Positions 1 through 8,345 of a stretch of DNA of 64,000 bases are shown piece after piece. Both the position numbers and the translations under genes were made by a program. Under the pieces are notes generated by a model. It made no database searches, was not told where the DNA came from, and was given only the letters and a program-made list of their open reading frames with translations. Each line of letters starts with the position of its first letter. The stretch's first letter is position 1. Origin of the DNA: JBDWFY01 sp965275915 (GTDB lineage Bacteria; Pseudomonadota; Alphaproteobacteria; Rhizobiales; Stappiaceae); the NCBI GenBank assembly GCA_965275915.1, contig CBDHYI010000007.1:62001-126000 (forward strand), read 5' to 3'.

Positions 1-478
1 AGATGCGGGCATAGTGAAGATTATGCCGAGCAATGCCGAGTTCGTTCTTGGAACGAAAAATCTGCAGTTGACCCGTATTGCGATAAAAGCGTTCAACACC
101 GATCAGTCGCGACAGGAACCGGTGTTCAGCGACCGCATGACGCTGAAACTCATTCACAATACGGGCGAAATGAGCAGTCGCGGACTCCGTATTCCGCTCA
201 TGAAACTGCTCGCGCCAGGCCTTTTGCTGCCGCCAGGACCGACTGTGGCAGTTGAAGCGCGCACCGCCTGTCGTCACAAACGGCAAGCCTCTCCGCTTCG
301 GCAAAACCGGAGGTAAAAATCCTTCCCGCTCTATGATGCCGGCGTTCCCGTAGGTTGTTCCGTCCCCCGGTTCCTGCCGATCAAGCAGCAGGACCTTATA
401 GCCTCGCAACTGCAGATGGATCGCGGTCGATACACCGACGATGCCAGCTCCCAGAACGATGGCGTCAAACTTCTGCAC
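1..478 (-). CDS. FAD-dependent oxidoreductase, DadA-like, partial (N-terminal part)
   Basis: The frame opens at a GTG (478-476) directly after an in-frame TAG and runs off the left edge without a stop. A GGGAGG stretch lies about 12-15 bases upstream. The N terminus begins MQKFDAIVLGAGIVGVSTA, a Rossmann dinucleotide-binding fold (GxGxxG), followed by an acidic strand end (LLLDRQ) and GTTYGNAGII. Together these are typical of D-amino-acid dehydrogenase (DadA)-type flavoproteins, which oxidise D-amino acids to 2-oxo acids at the membrane. Later residues (VAEHRFL, FYRNTGQLQIF) also fit the family. Between about residues 60 and 95 the translation looks unlike the family, while the neighbouring frame there reads more naturally (AEAERLAV, LPQSVLAAA). 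A compensating pair of frameshifts is possible. The family is fairly sure; the substrate and intactness are not. Confidence 0.65.
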   Translation of the reverse strand, partial: MQKFDAIVLGAGIVGVSTAIHLQLRGYKVLLLDRQEPGDGTTYGNAGIIEREGFLPPVLPKRRGLPFVTTGGARFNCHSRSWRQQKAWREQFHERNTESATAHFARIVNEFQRHAVAEHRFLSRLIGVERFYRNTGQLQIFRSKNELGIARHNLHYARI

Positions 479-808
479 CTATGCAGGACCCTCCCCCAAA
501 CAAGACCCCGGATCAGCAGCAGGCATATGAACCCAGACTATGCATGAGTTCTCAACCCAGTGCCCCTCGTGCGATTGAATCTATCAGAATCGCTTCAATC
601 AACCCCTTGTTCCAAATATCACAGGTTGCCGATCGATCGGTAATTGGTTGCGTTTGACAAGTTCGACAGTTTATTCGACAAACTCCCGGGCGCGCAAAGC
701 ACCATCGTCCATCCGCGAACGCGCGGGAAGAGCATGCCTGTGCAAATGCCGATGGTCTTTCCCGCGCGGTAGACATTCCCATCCGCCCCAAACTGGTGAC
801 GCATTGCA
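479..808. other. Intergenic region between the divergent DadA-like gene and rpe
   Basis: I see no convincing gene in these 330 bases. A TTGACA-like hexamer occurs inside TTTGACAAGTTCGACAG (655-671) and lies within a locally symmetrical stretch (CGACAGTTTATTCGACAAAC). This could be a promoter for rpe, but nothing fixes a transcription start. Confidence 0.3.
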
Positions 809-1489
809 ATGACCCAACCAATCATCATCGCCCCATCGATCCTGGCCAGTGATTTTTCCCGGCTCGGCGAAGAAGTCAGTGCTATCGCCGAGGCCGGTGC
901 GGACTGGATTCATCTGGACGTGATGGACGGGCATTTCGTCCCGAATATCAGCTTCGGGCCGGACATAATCAAGTCCATTCGGTCTCGGACGGACAAGACT
1001 TTCGATACACACCTCATGATTTCGCCCTGCGATCCGTATCTGCAACATTTTTCGGACGTCGGGTCCGACATCATTACGGTCCATGCGGAAGCGGGGTCCC
1101 ATCTGGATCGCTCACTGCAAGCCATCAGGGCGATGGGGAAAAAAGCCGGTGTGTCTCTCAATCCTGCAACACCGGTGCAGGTCCTTGAGCATGTACTGGA
1201 CCGGCTTGACCTTATACTGGTGATGTCGGTCAATCCGGGTTTTGGCGGGCAGAGGTTCATCGAAGCAACGGTTGAAAAAATTGCCCGGATCAAATCAATG
1301 ATCGGTGAGCGCCCGATTGATCTTGAGGTGGATGGCGGAATAACGCCACAGACAGCTCCCCTCGTTGCGGCCGCGGGCGCCAATGTGCTTGTCGCCGGAT
1401 CCGCCGTGTTCAAAGGCAATTCAATTGCCTCCTACCGGGAGAATATCAACGCAATCCGCGAGGCTGCCAGAGCCGCGGTCAGTAACTAG
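809..1489 (+). CDS. rpe: Ribulose-phosphate 3-epimerase
   Basis: The product interconverts D-ribulose-5-phosphate and D-xylulose-5-phosphate in the cytosol, linking the oxidative pentose phosphate pathway (compare gnd at 60.3 kb) to the Calvin/non-oxidative branch. The 226-residue protein has the family's usual length and all its hallmarks: SILASDF at the N terminus, HLDVMDG with metal and catalytic His35 and Asp37, His68 in THLM, the VNPGFGGQ phosphate loop, and Asp175 in EVDGGI. It is a single TIM-barrel domain. The ATG at 809 is the only sensible start, although the ribosome site is weak. The stop TAG (1487-1489) lies within the left arm of a repeat element, so the final residues may have been set by that insertion. 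Confidence 0.97.
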   Translation: MTQPIIIAPSILASDFSRLGEEVSAIAEAGADWIHLDVMDGHFVPNISFGPDIIKSIRSRTDKTFDTHLMISPCDPYLQHFSDVGSDIITVHAEAGSHLDRSLQAIRAMGKKAGVSLNPATPVQVLEHVLDRLDLILVMSVNPGFGGQRFIEATVEKIARIKSMIGERPIDLEVDGGITPQTAPLVAAAGANVLVAGSAVFKGNSIASYRENINAIREAARAAVSN

Positions 1490-1756
1490 GCTCAGGACCT
1501 ATTAATTTCATCCATTCTGCGAGAGCAGATTTTGTTTTTGACAAGGCGGAAAGGTGCAGGAAACCGTCCGGTTTTCAAGTCGTTCCAACGCCGTCAGGAA
1601 CACAATATGCCTCGCCCTTCGGGTTTTGAAAGACGTGTCCGCCTGAAGAAAACCAGAGCTCGCAAAGGTATCCAACCTTCGCTTCTCCCTGGTTCTCTCC
1701 AGTCGAATACTTCTTTCAAAACAGAATTGCATGAAATTAATAGGTCCTGAGCCTAG
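1486..1756. repeat. 271-bp element with perfect 26-bp terminal inverted repeats
   Basis: Bases 1486-1511 and 1731-1756 are exact reverse complements (26 of 26). The arm begins CTAGGCTCAGGACCTATT. The ~219 bases between carry no credible gene. An internal block at 1556-1591 (GCAGGAAACCGTCCGG...) recurs in inverted orientation at 17863-17898 with 30 of 36 matches, and that copy also ends in a GGCTCAAGACC-like tip. A short tip, TAGGCTCAGGAC, recurs at 33886. It looks like a MITE-like or REP-like dispersed element. I cannot tell whether it is mobile. Confidence 0.8.
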
Positions 1757-2126
1757 AGCGCATCCATAAACCAAAGAAAATACAAATATTCGTCCCGCAA
1801 AAATGGTATAGAAGCGCCTCATTTTACCATATGATCAACGTTTTCGATGTATAAACAAATTCCTCACTGAAATACGCCTTCCTAAGCTCTGCACTCAGAT
1901 CATATTTTCAACATTTTTATTCTTGATACTCTTCTCAAGGTGCGCGTCATTTTCACTCTTCCGAATTGATAACAGCAATTCTCCGAACGAGTTTCTTATG
2001 TTAGGATGAATAAACTCAAAGTAGTGTACGACTATTTTGCTATTTTGGAAAAAACACCAAAATTCAGTACGTTCGAGATCACTGTTTGCACCAAGCTTCA
2101 ACCTGTAAACACAAGGGCTTGTTGTT
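1757..2126. other. AT-rich intergenic region
   Basis: This stretch is noticeably richer in A and T than its surroundings and contains only short frames that resemble nothing known. It may hold the promoter of the DUF4274 gene. I see no RNA gene or clear hairpin. Confidence 0.3.
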
Positions 2127-2777
2127 GTGACGAATTTTACCGGTCAATCTTCCGATCTCTTCAACTCTGTGCAACCAAAGACCGGTGCTCGTCTGCTGAA
2201 CAAATCCCTGCCCCGGGCCGATGATTTTCTTTTCTGGTACAAAAACAGCCTGCTCCCTGTTTCACTTGATACGCTCCCTGAATGGATGGCGGACAAAGGA
2301 CCTTCCGTCTGGCATGCGATAACGCTTGGCTGGAACTGGGATAACGGTCTGGACACACCCCATTGGATTATCAGCCAGCCGCATTGCGACGGTGCGACGG
2401 CCGCACACATTTTCTTCCACGCCGCCTGCATCTCCAAGGCCCAACAAGGGTCCGGTGATAGCGGTGACCTCCCGTCTCACCGATTCCAGACACTGTGCAC
2501 CCGTATTTTGTCGCTGTGGCGTCACAGGTATTATACGACGCGCAATTTCACACCGGCATTTCCAACCAAACCCGAAGCCAATTTCTCCAAAAAGGACCTC
2601 GCAGAGGCCAGCGGTGACGGCATTTTCTGGAACGTGCCGGAAGACATGTACGGTCCGTTCGAAGGTCTGGAGACCCGAACCGATTACGTGTTTGAGAACG
2701 ATCAGATCCGACTGGCTCCGCACTCGGTTTACTGGCACAGCAAGAAAACCAAGCTGCTGACCCGCTTCAGAGCCTGA
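2127..2777 (+). CDS. DUF4274 domain-containing protein
   Basis: The 216-residue product contains the short pattern typical of DUF4274 proteins: TLGWNWDNGLDTPHWIISQP, then HCDGATAAHIFF at about residues 66-95. That is a tryptophan-rich segment followed by a cysteine/aspartate and helix. Members are uncharacterised, so no function can be given. There is no signal peptide or membrane helix. The frame opens with GTG at 2127. An upstream stop is not far and the ribosome site is poor, so the start is uncertain. The gene stands alone between an AT-rich stretch and the purB group, and its sequence gives no hint of a shared operon. Confidence 0.6.
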   Translation: MTNFTGQSSDLFNSVQPKTGARLLNKSLPRADDFLFWYKNSLLPVSLDTLPEWMADKGPSVWHAITLGWNWDNGLDTPHWIISQPHCDGATAAHIFFHAACISKAQQGSGDSGDLPSHRFQTLCTRILSLWRHRYYTTRNFTPAFPTKPEANFSKKDLAEASGDGIFWNVPEDMYGPFEGLETRTDYVFENDQIRLAPHSVYWHSKKTKLLTRFRA

Positions 2778-2935
2778 CCCCGCATTTCCAGCACAGAACT
2801 GTGCCGATTGTCTAAATTTGCTGCTGCGTGCTAAAAGCCCGCCTCATTCGTTGCAGATGAGAGAATCACGTTGTTCACCTGCCGTCAGATCCGGGACATC
2901 CGCGCGGTGTCCTGTTATACCCCGCGGATTGAATA

Positions 2936-3469
2936 TTGAGCGACGCACCACAGCACCACAGCGCCTCGCCGGAACGTCAACGCAAGCCTTTGCTTGTCCG
3001 CTGCCTTAAATTCTCGTTTGTTTGGTCGGTCGTATTTGTCGGCGCGATTGCTTTAGCGATCTATCTCCGTGAACAACCTCTGGGCGGACGCACAATCAGG
3101 GTCCTGGCGGTTACGGGCCTTGGCGCCCTGACGGGCGGATTTGCAGCCTATGCGCTGGCCGACATTATCGCCCGATACCGAAAACAGCGGACGGCTCGAT
3201 TTGCCGCACTGACGGTGTTCCTGTCGGCGGGAACTTACGGCATGACGGCTCTCATCTATTTCTTTTATTATCGTGCTTATTTTTCCCAGTGGCATGAACC
3301 GCCCTTTACGACCGAATTCTTCATCCAGAGCCTCGTCACGTTTCTGGTTTCGTTTTACCTGGTCATGCTGTGGGGATTGCACGGCCTGATGCCGACCGCC
3401 CTACTCCTTCTGTTTGGAGCGGCCGTCTGGTTTGTAAAATCCCAAGAGAAACTTGACCGACAAGATTGA
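2936..3469 (+). CDS. Predicted inner-membrane protein, unknown function
   Basis: A 177-residue protein starting at TTG (2936). After a charged N terminus it has four clear hydrophobic helices, at about residues 28-46, 58-78, 92-112 and 130-166 (the last probably two close passes). Basic residues between helices (RYRKQRTAR) suggest an inner-membrane location with the N terminus inside. I do not recognise a family or any catalytic motif. It ends 59 bases before the purB start and may share its transcript, but the purB leader carries a repeat-like GAGCGTGTTCAGC tip and could have its own promoter. The TTG start is the best available because no ATG or GTG with a better site is near. Confidence 0.6.
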   Translation: MSDAPQHHSASPERQRKPLLVRCLKFSFVWSVVFVGAIALAIYLREQPLGGRTIRVLAVTGLGALTGGFAAYALADIIARYRKQRTARFAALTVFLSAGTYGMTALIYFFYYRAYFSQWHEPPFTTEFFIQSLVTFLVSFYLVMLWGLHGLMPTALLLLFGAAVWFVKSQEKLDRQD

Positions 3470-3528
3470 GCTTATCCGGCACCTCTGCTAGAGCGTGTTC
3501 AGCTTATCCTCAAATTGAAGGCTTTCCG

Positions 3529-4872
3529 ATGATCCCGCGCTACGCGCGGCCTGATATGGTCGCTATTTGGTCACCTGAAACAAAATTCCGGATCTGGTTT
3601 GAAATCGAGGCCCATGCCTGCGACGCCCTGGCGGAGGCAGGTGTGATCCCCAAGAAAGCAGCTCAGACAATCTGGGAAAAGGGTGGTCCGGCCAGTTTCG
3701 ATATCGACCGGATCGATGAGATCGAGCGGGAAACCAAACACGATGTCATCGCTTTTCTGACACATCTTGCGGAAATTGTCGGGCCGGACGCACGGTTTGT
3801 GCACCAGGGCATGACCTCCTCCGATATTCTCGATACCTGCTACAGTGTGCAGTGCGTTCGGGCAGCCGATCTGCTTTTGGAGGATCTGGAAGATCTGCTC
3901 GCAGCCCTGAAACGGCGCGCCTTGGAGCATCGCGATACCGTAACCATCGGCCGTTCGCACGGGATTCATGCCGAACCGGTGACATTTGGGTTGAAACTGG
4001 CGCAGGCCTACGCGGAAATGGACCGCAACCGCACCCGGCTGATTGCCGCCCGGGCCGATATGGCGACCTGCGCAATCTCCGGGGCAGTCGGTACCTTTGC
4101 CAATATCGACCCTGCGGTTGAAGAGCATGTTGCCAAGGCAATGGGCCTTACGCCGGAGCCGATCTCAACCCAGGTTATCCCCCGTGACCGTCATGCCATG
4201 TTCTTCGCAACACTTGCTGTGATCGCATCCTCCGTTGAACGCATCGCCACCGAAATCCGCCATCTGCAAAGAACAGAAGTCCTTGAGGCTGAGGAGTTTT
4301 TCTCCAAAGGCCAGAAAGGCTCTTCGGCAATGCCGCACAAACGCAATCCCGTGCTGACGGAGAACCTGACGGGCCTGGCGCGAATGGTCCGATCCTACTG
4401 CCTTCCGGCAATGGAAAATGTTGCGCTGTGGCATGAGCGGGACATTTCCCACTCGTCCGTTGAACGCATGATCGGTCCTGATGCAACCGTGACACTGGAC
4501 TTCGCGCTGGTCCGGCTGACCGGCGTTATCGACAAGTTGCTCGTTTATCCGGAAAGGATGATAAGCAATATGGATCGCCTTGGCGGTCTGGTTCATTCCC
4601 AGCGCATTTTGCTGGCGCTTACCCAGTCGGGACTGTCCCGCGAAGACTCCTACCGTCTGGTGCAGCGCAACGCCATGAAAGTCTGGGACAGCTATCAGAC
4701 AGCCGGCAATGCGGATGTCGATTTCCTGGAAGAATTACTGGCCGACGAAGATGTGCGCGCAGCGTTGTCCGAAGAAGAAATCAGAGAGCGCTTCGATCTG
4801 GGCTATCATACCAAACACGTTGATACGATTTTTGAGCGGGTGTTCGGACAAGGCCTGCCGTCTGACGAATAG
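3529..4872 (+). CDS. purB: Adenylosuccinate lyase
   Basis: The product acts twice in purine synthesis: it splits SAICAR to AICAR plus fumarate and adenylosuccinate to AMP plus fumarate. The 447-residue protein has the fumarase/aspartase superfamily layout. TSSDILDT lies near residues 86-93, GRSHGIHAEP holds the catalytic histidine, and the signature loop GSSAMPHKRNP lies near residue 265. I place the start at ATG 3529 because MIPRYARPDM is the conserved beginning and a GAAGG site lies just upstream; a longer frame from 3466 adds a 21-residue tail without family character. It is followed 11 bases later by a hydrolase gene. PurC, which makes its SAICAR substrate, lies 2.7 kb downstream. Confidence 0.96.
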   Translation: MIPRYARPDMVAIWSPETKFRIWFEIEAHACDALAEAGVIPKKAAQTIWEKGGPASFDIDRIDEIERETKHDVIAFLTHLAEIVGPDARFVHQGMTSSDILDTCYSVQCVRAADLLLEDLEDLLAALKRRALEHRDTVTIGRSHGIHAEPVTFGLKLAQAYAEMDRNRTRLIAARADMATCAISGAVGTFANIDPAVEEHVAKAMGLTPEPISTQVIPRDRHAMFFATLAVIASSVERIATEIRHLQRTEVLEAEEFFSKGQKGSSAMPHKRNPVLTENLTGLARMVRSYCLPAMENVALWHERDISHSSVERMIGPDATVTLDFALVRLTGVIDKLLVYPERMISNMDRLGGLVHSQRILLALTQSGLSREDSYRLVQRNAMKVWDSYQTAGNADVDFLEELLADEDVRAALSEEEIRERFDLGYHTKHVDTIFERVFGQGLPSDE

Positions 4873-4883
4873 AGATTTCCCGC

Positions 4884-5438
4884 ATGAAGACATCAAATGC
4901 CAGCGTCCTGATCGTACCCGGCTATAAGGGTTCCGGCCCCGATCACTGGCAAAGCCGGTGGGAGGCCAAGCTGTCAACCGCAAGCAGGGTCGAACAACGG
5001 GATTGGGAGACGCCGCATTTGCAGGAATGGACTGACGCGCTTGCGAAGGCTGTCAACGCTGCCGAAAAACCCGTTGTTCTCATCCCCCATTCACTGGGTG
5101 TCGCAACCGTTGTCAGGACGGTGCCGAAGTTCAAAACCGGCAAGGTCATCGGTGCTTACATGGTCAGTCTGCCGGATGTGGAGTCGATCAGCAATGTGCC
5201 GGCGAGCCTGCAACAGTTCGGCCCGCTTCCAACCGATCCGCTGCCGTTTCCAAGCCGGCTGATTGCCAGCCGTAACGATCCTTATTGCGCATTTGCGCGC
5301 GCGGAGCATTTTGCTCACGCCTGGGGATCATTCTTTCAGGACGCCGGCGAGGCCGGTCATATCAATGATGAAAGCGGCCATGGCCCCTGGCCTGAAGGTC
5401 TGCTGTCCTTCGCACGCTTTATGAGCCGTTTGGGATAG
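4884..5438 (+). CDS. Small alpha/beta hydrolase, RBBP9/YdeN family
   Basis: The 184-residue protein matches the RBBP9/YdeN family of small serine hydrolases in length and motifs. The N terminus reads VLIVPGYKGSGPDHWQ, the nucleophile serine lies in HSLG (about residue 69), and the C-terminal catalytic histidine lies in EAGHIN, followed by GHGPWPEG, a family signature. An aspartate in SRNDPYC probably completes the triad. The natural substrates of these cytosolic enzymes are generally unknown. The ATG has an AGAGATTTCCCGC leader and sits 11 bases after purB, so co-transcription with purB is likely. No signal peptide is present. Confidence 0.85.
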   Translation: MKTSNASVLIVPGYKGSGPDHWQSRWEAKLSTASRVEQRDWETPHLQEWTDALAKAVNAAEKPVVLIPHSLGVATVVRTVPKFKTGKVIGAYMVSLPDVESISNVPASLQQFGPLPTDPLPFPSRLIASRNDPYCAFARAEHFAHAWGSFFQDAGEAGHINDESGHGPWPEGLLSFARFMSRLG

Positions 5439-5447
5439 GACGGTAAT

Positions 5448-5846
5448 TTGCGCGGAGCCCCGCACATTGTCGTCAAAGAGGCAACTGCCGACCGTTGGAC
5501 GGACTTCGAGACGCTTATGGGGCCAAAAGGCGGTGCGGGCGGCGGCTGGTGTATGCTGTGGCGATGTTCCAAAAAAGACTTCGACGCAGCCAAAGGCGCC
5601 GGAAACAAGCAAGCGATACAGGCACGTTTTAGCGCGCATCGTAAGCGCGGTGTTTCCATTGCCCTTCTTAGGGCAGCTGAGACGTTTGTAAAGAGCTGCG
5701 GCGGTCAAACTATGGAAGGCTATCCGGTTGACCCGGACAATCCGGCTTATCCGCCGGTCTATGCCTGGGTCGGTCTGGCTAAGGGTTTCAAAGAAGTTAT
5801 CCGCCGGTCGCCGACGCGGCCGATTATGCGGCGAACAGTTTTATAG
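5448..5846 (+). pseudogene. GNAT-type acetyltransferase with internal deletion (probable remnant)
   Basis: The reading frame is intact but the protein is too short. Residues 20-55 (LMGPKGGAGGGWCMLWR, then KGAGNKQAIQ) match the start of a GNAT subfamily that normally has about 190 residues. The text then jumps to HRKRGVSIALL and on to GQTMEGYPVDP and RRSPTRPIMR, which match the family's C-terminal part. As I recall the family, roughly 60-70 residues between these parts are missing, including the central strands and the start of the acetyl-CoA loop (normally FFVxxxxRxxG). A second small gap removes about six residues before GFKEV. Both losses keep the frame. It starts at TTG 5448, nine bases after the hydrolase gene. 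I infer a decayed gene, though a minimal derivative is possible. Confidence 0.55.
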
Positions 5847-5880
5847 GTATTGCATCTGTCTTTTCCGATTGCCTGCCGGG

Positions 5881-6639
5881 CTATTTGGGGGCCATTGCCT
5901 TGACACCCTCAGCCAGAATGCCGCTGTCGCTTCCGTTGGCCAGCAGCGAAAATCCGGCGTCTTCAAAAGCCATGCGCTGACTTGGGGAATTTGCAAATCC
6001 GCAGGCAATTTTTCCGGCTGCGCGTGCTTTTCGTGCCGCATCCACGGCAACTTTCATCGTTTCATCCCCGGTCGGGTCAAACCGCGCGCCACGGCTCAGT
6101 GACACGGAGAGATCCGAAGGACCGACGAAAATTCCGTCTATGCCGTCAAGTTCGAGAATGGCATCAAGATTGTCGACCGCTTCCTGCGTTTCGATCATGG
6201 CGATGATCAGCGTCTCCTCGTTTGCGCTTTGAAGGAACGGCTGTCCCAGAGGTTTGCCCGTTATCTGAGAAAACCGCACCGGGCCATAACTCCGTCCGCC
6301 GACGGGCGGCAATTTCGTTGCACCGACCAGGGCGGCGGCATCGGCGACGGTGTTGATCATGGGCGCGATTATTGCCTCTGCACCGCAATCAAGCAGCCGC
6401 GCGGCGACCGAAAAGTCATCAAGCGGAGTGCGTACAATCGCATGCCCGCCCGCCATCCTGACCGCGGCAATGCCATCCCGCGCCTCGGCGTAACTGTAAA
6501 GACCGTGCTGCATATCGAGCGTAACGGCCCTGTATCCGCAGCGGACAAGCATTTCCGCAACTATAGGTGCCCCAAGCCCGCACCAGGCGGTGTGGATGAT
6601 ATCGCCCTGTTTCAGTTTTTCTACCAGCAGTTCGGACAC
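5881..6639 (-). CDS. HpcH/HpaI family aldolase
   Basis: The protein belongs to the class II pyruvate aldolases that cleave 2-keto-3-deoxy acids, such as 2-keto-3-deoxy-L-rhamnonate or 4-hydroxy-2-oxoheptanedioate, to pyruvate and an aldehyde. Motifs seen are TLDMQHG with the catalytic-region histidine, a metal-binding glutamate in MIETQEAV, GIFVGPSDLS with the metal aspartate, and GGRSYGP. I chose GTG 6639, which gives 252 residues, the usual size. GGAGAATAAGCCC directly precedes it, whereas the longer frame to 6690 runs toward the terminator of the neighbouring gene. It is tail-to-tail with the GNAT remnant. The exact substrate is not readable from sequence, and no sugar-acid genes flank it here. 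Confidence 0.85.
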   Translation of the reverse strand: MSELLVEKLKQGDIIHTAWCGLGAPIVAEMLVRCGYRAVTLDMQHGLYSYAEARDGIAAVRMAGGHAIVRTPLDDFSVAARLLDCGAEAIIAPMINTVADAAALVGATKLPPVGGRSYGPVRFSQITGKPLGQPFLQSANEETLIIAMIETQEAVDNLDAILELDGIDGIFVGPSDLSVSLSRGARFDPTGDETMKVAVDAARKARAAGKIACGFANSPSQRMAFEDAGFSLLANGSDSGILAEGVKAMAPK

Positions 6640-6690
6640 GGGCTTATTCTCCAGCAAAATCGACGGCAACGGGGCATAGCGGCCCATCAT

Positions 6691-6721
6691 ACAAAAGGGC
6701 CGCTCCTATCCTGAGCGACCC
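6691..6721 (-). terminator. Rho-independent terminator after the zeta-subunit gene
   Basis: On the minus strand GGGTCGCTC and GAGCGGCCC form a 9-bp stem (one G-U pair) with a 7-base loop, followed by TTTTGT. It ends the transcript of the ATPase zeta gene before the aldolase start. Confidence 0.75.
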
Positions 6722-6752
6722 CTATGATCTCTCAAGTTACGGTGCCCGTCTC

Positions 6753-7076
6753 TCAGACATCGTTTTGGATCTGATCGATTGCCTGCGCCATCAGTTCGTC
6801 CATGGTGCGTCGAATCTGGTGATCGGACTGGTCGACATTGTTGTCATCGAAATCCTTGCGGATTTTGCGAAAGACGTCTTCCGGTCCGGGTTCCTCAAAA
6901 TCAGCCCGGACGACTTCTTTGGCATATTCCTCGATTTTGTCGCCTTCATAGCCAAGTTTTTCCGCGGCCCACTGGCCAAGCAGTTTGTTTCGTCGTGCGG
7001 TTGCCTTGAACTTCAATTCTTCATCATGCGCGAACTTGTTTTCAAATGCATCTTCGCGCTTATCGAACGTGGTCAT
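6753..7076 (-). CDS. ATPase inhibitor subunit zeta (DUF1476)
   Basis: The 107-residue protein begins MTTFDKREDAFENKFAHDEE and continues with ARRNKLLGQWAAEKLG, which is the DUF1476 signature. In Paracoccus this family is the zeta subunit, which binds F1-ATPase through its N-terminal inhibitory helix and blocks ATP hydrolysis when the membrane is de-energised. It is confined to alphaproteobacteria, which supports the taxonomic call. The rest is helical and charged, with no signal peptide. ATG 7076 is preceded by AGGAGAAAGCGC, an excellent ribosome site; the longer frame to 7115 is not needed. The gene is divergent from purC and has its own terminator, so it appears monocistronic. Confidence 0.93.
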   Translation of the reverse strand: MTTFDKREDAFENKFAHDEELKFKATARRNKLLGQWAAEKLGYEGDKIEEYAKEVVRADFEEPGPEDVFRKIRKDFDDNNVDQSDHQIRRTMDELMAQAIDQIQNDV

Positions 7077-7546
7077 GCGCTTTCTCCTAAATTCCCGGCC
7101 GGCGCCGGCCACCATGATACGATACGTGCTTCATGCACTTTCGCTCTCTTATTAACAGCTTAACAGCGTGCCCACTTATAGATAGGGACAAATTTCGGCT
7201 CTTGAATATCCCCCTCTCCGCGGCAAATCAATCACAACCGCCGATTAGGGTGCGAAAACGCCCTGCCGCTATCTAAATTAGGGCGCTTTAAGCGAATTAT
7301 CACTGAAGCCGGGTTCACAACGATGTCTGCGGAGAGCCGTGGACCAAGACCTATTCTGTTCGGAATCAGTTTTCTAAGGTAGACTCCACCCTGAGCGATT
7401 GTACTTTTGACCATGATCGGGTAGGTTCGCGCCGCATTTGCGGGGGAAATGTCATCAAAAAGTGTGTGCAATCGAACGGTTGAGCACGCTCTAACAGATT
7501 TTCCGTATAAAAGATGAACCTCCTTGAAACACCACGGTATGTGCCA
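7077..7546. other. Divergent control region between the zeta gene and purC
   Basis: These 470 bases hold no gene that I can support. TTGAGCACGCTCTAAC at 7482-7497 is the inverted form of the TAGAGCGTG tip seen at other intergenic sites in the window. Promoters for both flanking genes must lie here, but I cannot assign them. Confidence 0.4.
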
Positions 7547-8311
7547 ATGAACCGTCGACGCCGCATCTACGAAGGCAAGGCAAAAATTCTTTATGAAGGT
7601 CCCGAACCCGGAACGCTCGTGCAGCATTTTAAAGACGACGCAACGGCCTTCAACGCCAAAAAGCATGAAATTGTTGATGGTAAGGGCGTTCTGAACAACA
7701 GAATTTCAGAATTCGTGTTCCAGAACCTGAACGCAATCGGCATTCCCACGCACTTTATCCGCCGGATGAATATGCGTGAGCAGCTGATCCGGGAAGTTGA
7801 AATTATCCCGCTTGAAGTTGTGGTGCGGAACGTTGCCGCAGGGTCCCTGTCAAAACGCCTGGGCGTGGAAGAAGGAACGCAACTGCCCCGGTCGATCATC
7901 GAGTTCTACTACAAGAACGACGAACTGAACGACCCGCTGGTCTCCGAGGAGCACATCACCGCATTCGGCTGGGCCAGCCCGCAAGAGATCGATGATCTTA
8001 TGGCACTGGCCATTCGTGTGAATGACTTCGTGTCCGGCCTGATGCTGGGCGTCGGCATTCGCCTGGTGGACTTCAAAATGGAATGCGGTCGTCTGTTTGA
8101 AGGCGACATGATGCGAATCATCGTTGCCGATGAGATCTCGCCCGACAGTTGCCGGCTTTGGGATATCAAGACCAACGACAAGATGGACAAAGACCGCTTT
8201 CGTGAGGATCTGGGCGGTATGCTCGAAGCCTATCGCGAAGTGGCGCGCCGTCTTGGCATTCTGAACGATAATGAGCGTCCCCACGGCAGCGGCCCCGTTC
8301 TGGTCAAGTAG
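7547..8311 (+). CDS. purC: Phosphoribosylaminoimidazole-succinocarboxamide synthase (SAICAR synthetase)
   Basis: This enzyme condenses CAIR with aspartate using ATP to give SAICAR, the step before PurB. The 254-residue form from ATG 7547 starts MNRRRRIYEGKAKILYEGPE, which is how rhizobial PurC proteins begin; the frame is open back to 7514 but adds only 11 odd residues. Visible motifs are YEGKAK (ATP grip), DDATAFNAKK, EVVVRNVAAGS (substrate phosphate site), LVDFKMECG, and DEISPDSCRLWD near the C terminus. purS follows after 34 bases and purQ after that, a standard alphaproteobacterial order, so one transcript is likely. Confidence 0.96.
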   Translation: MNRRRRIYEGKAKILYEGPEPGTLVQHFKDDATAFNAKKHEIVDGKGVLNNRISEFVFQNLNAIGIPTHFIRRMNMREQLIREVEIIPLEVVVRNVAAGSLSKRLGVEEGTQLPRSIIEFYYKNDELNDPLVSEEHITAFGWASPQEIDDLMALAIRVNDFVSGLMLGVGIRLVDFKMECGRLFEGDMMRIIVADEISPDSCRLWDIKTNDKMDKDRFREDLGGMLEAYREVARRLGILNDNERPHGSGPVLVK

Positions 8312-8345
8312 ACACGAACACACTCCAAACGGCTTAGGATTGACG

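Noticed and set aside
2818..3009. 63-residue open frame between the DUF4274 gene and the membrane protein
   Set aside because: It overlaps the start of the membrane-protein gene in another frame, has no ribosome site and is rich in Ser, Arg and Pro like random GC-rich sequence.
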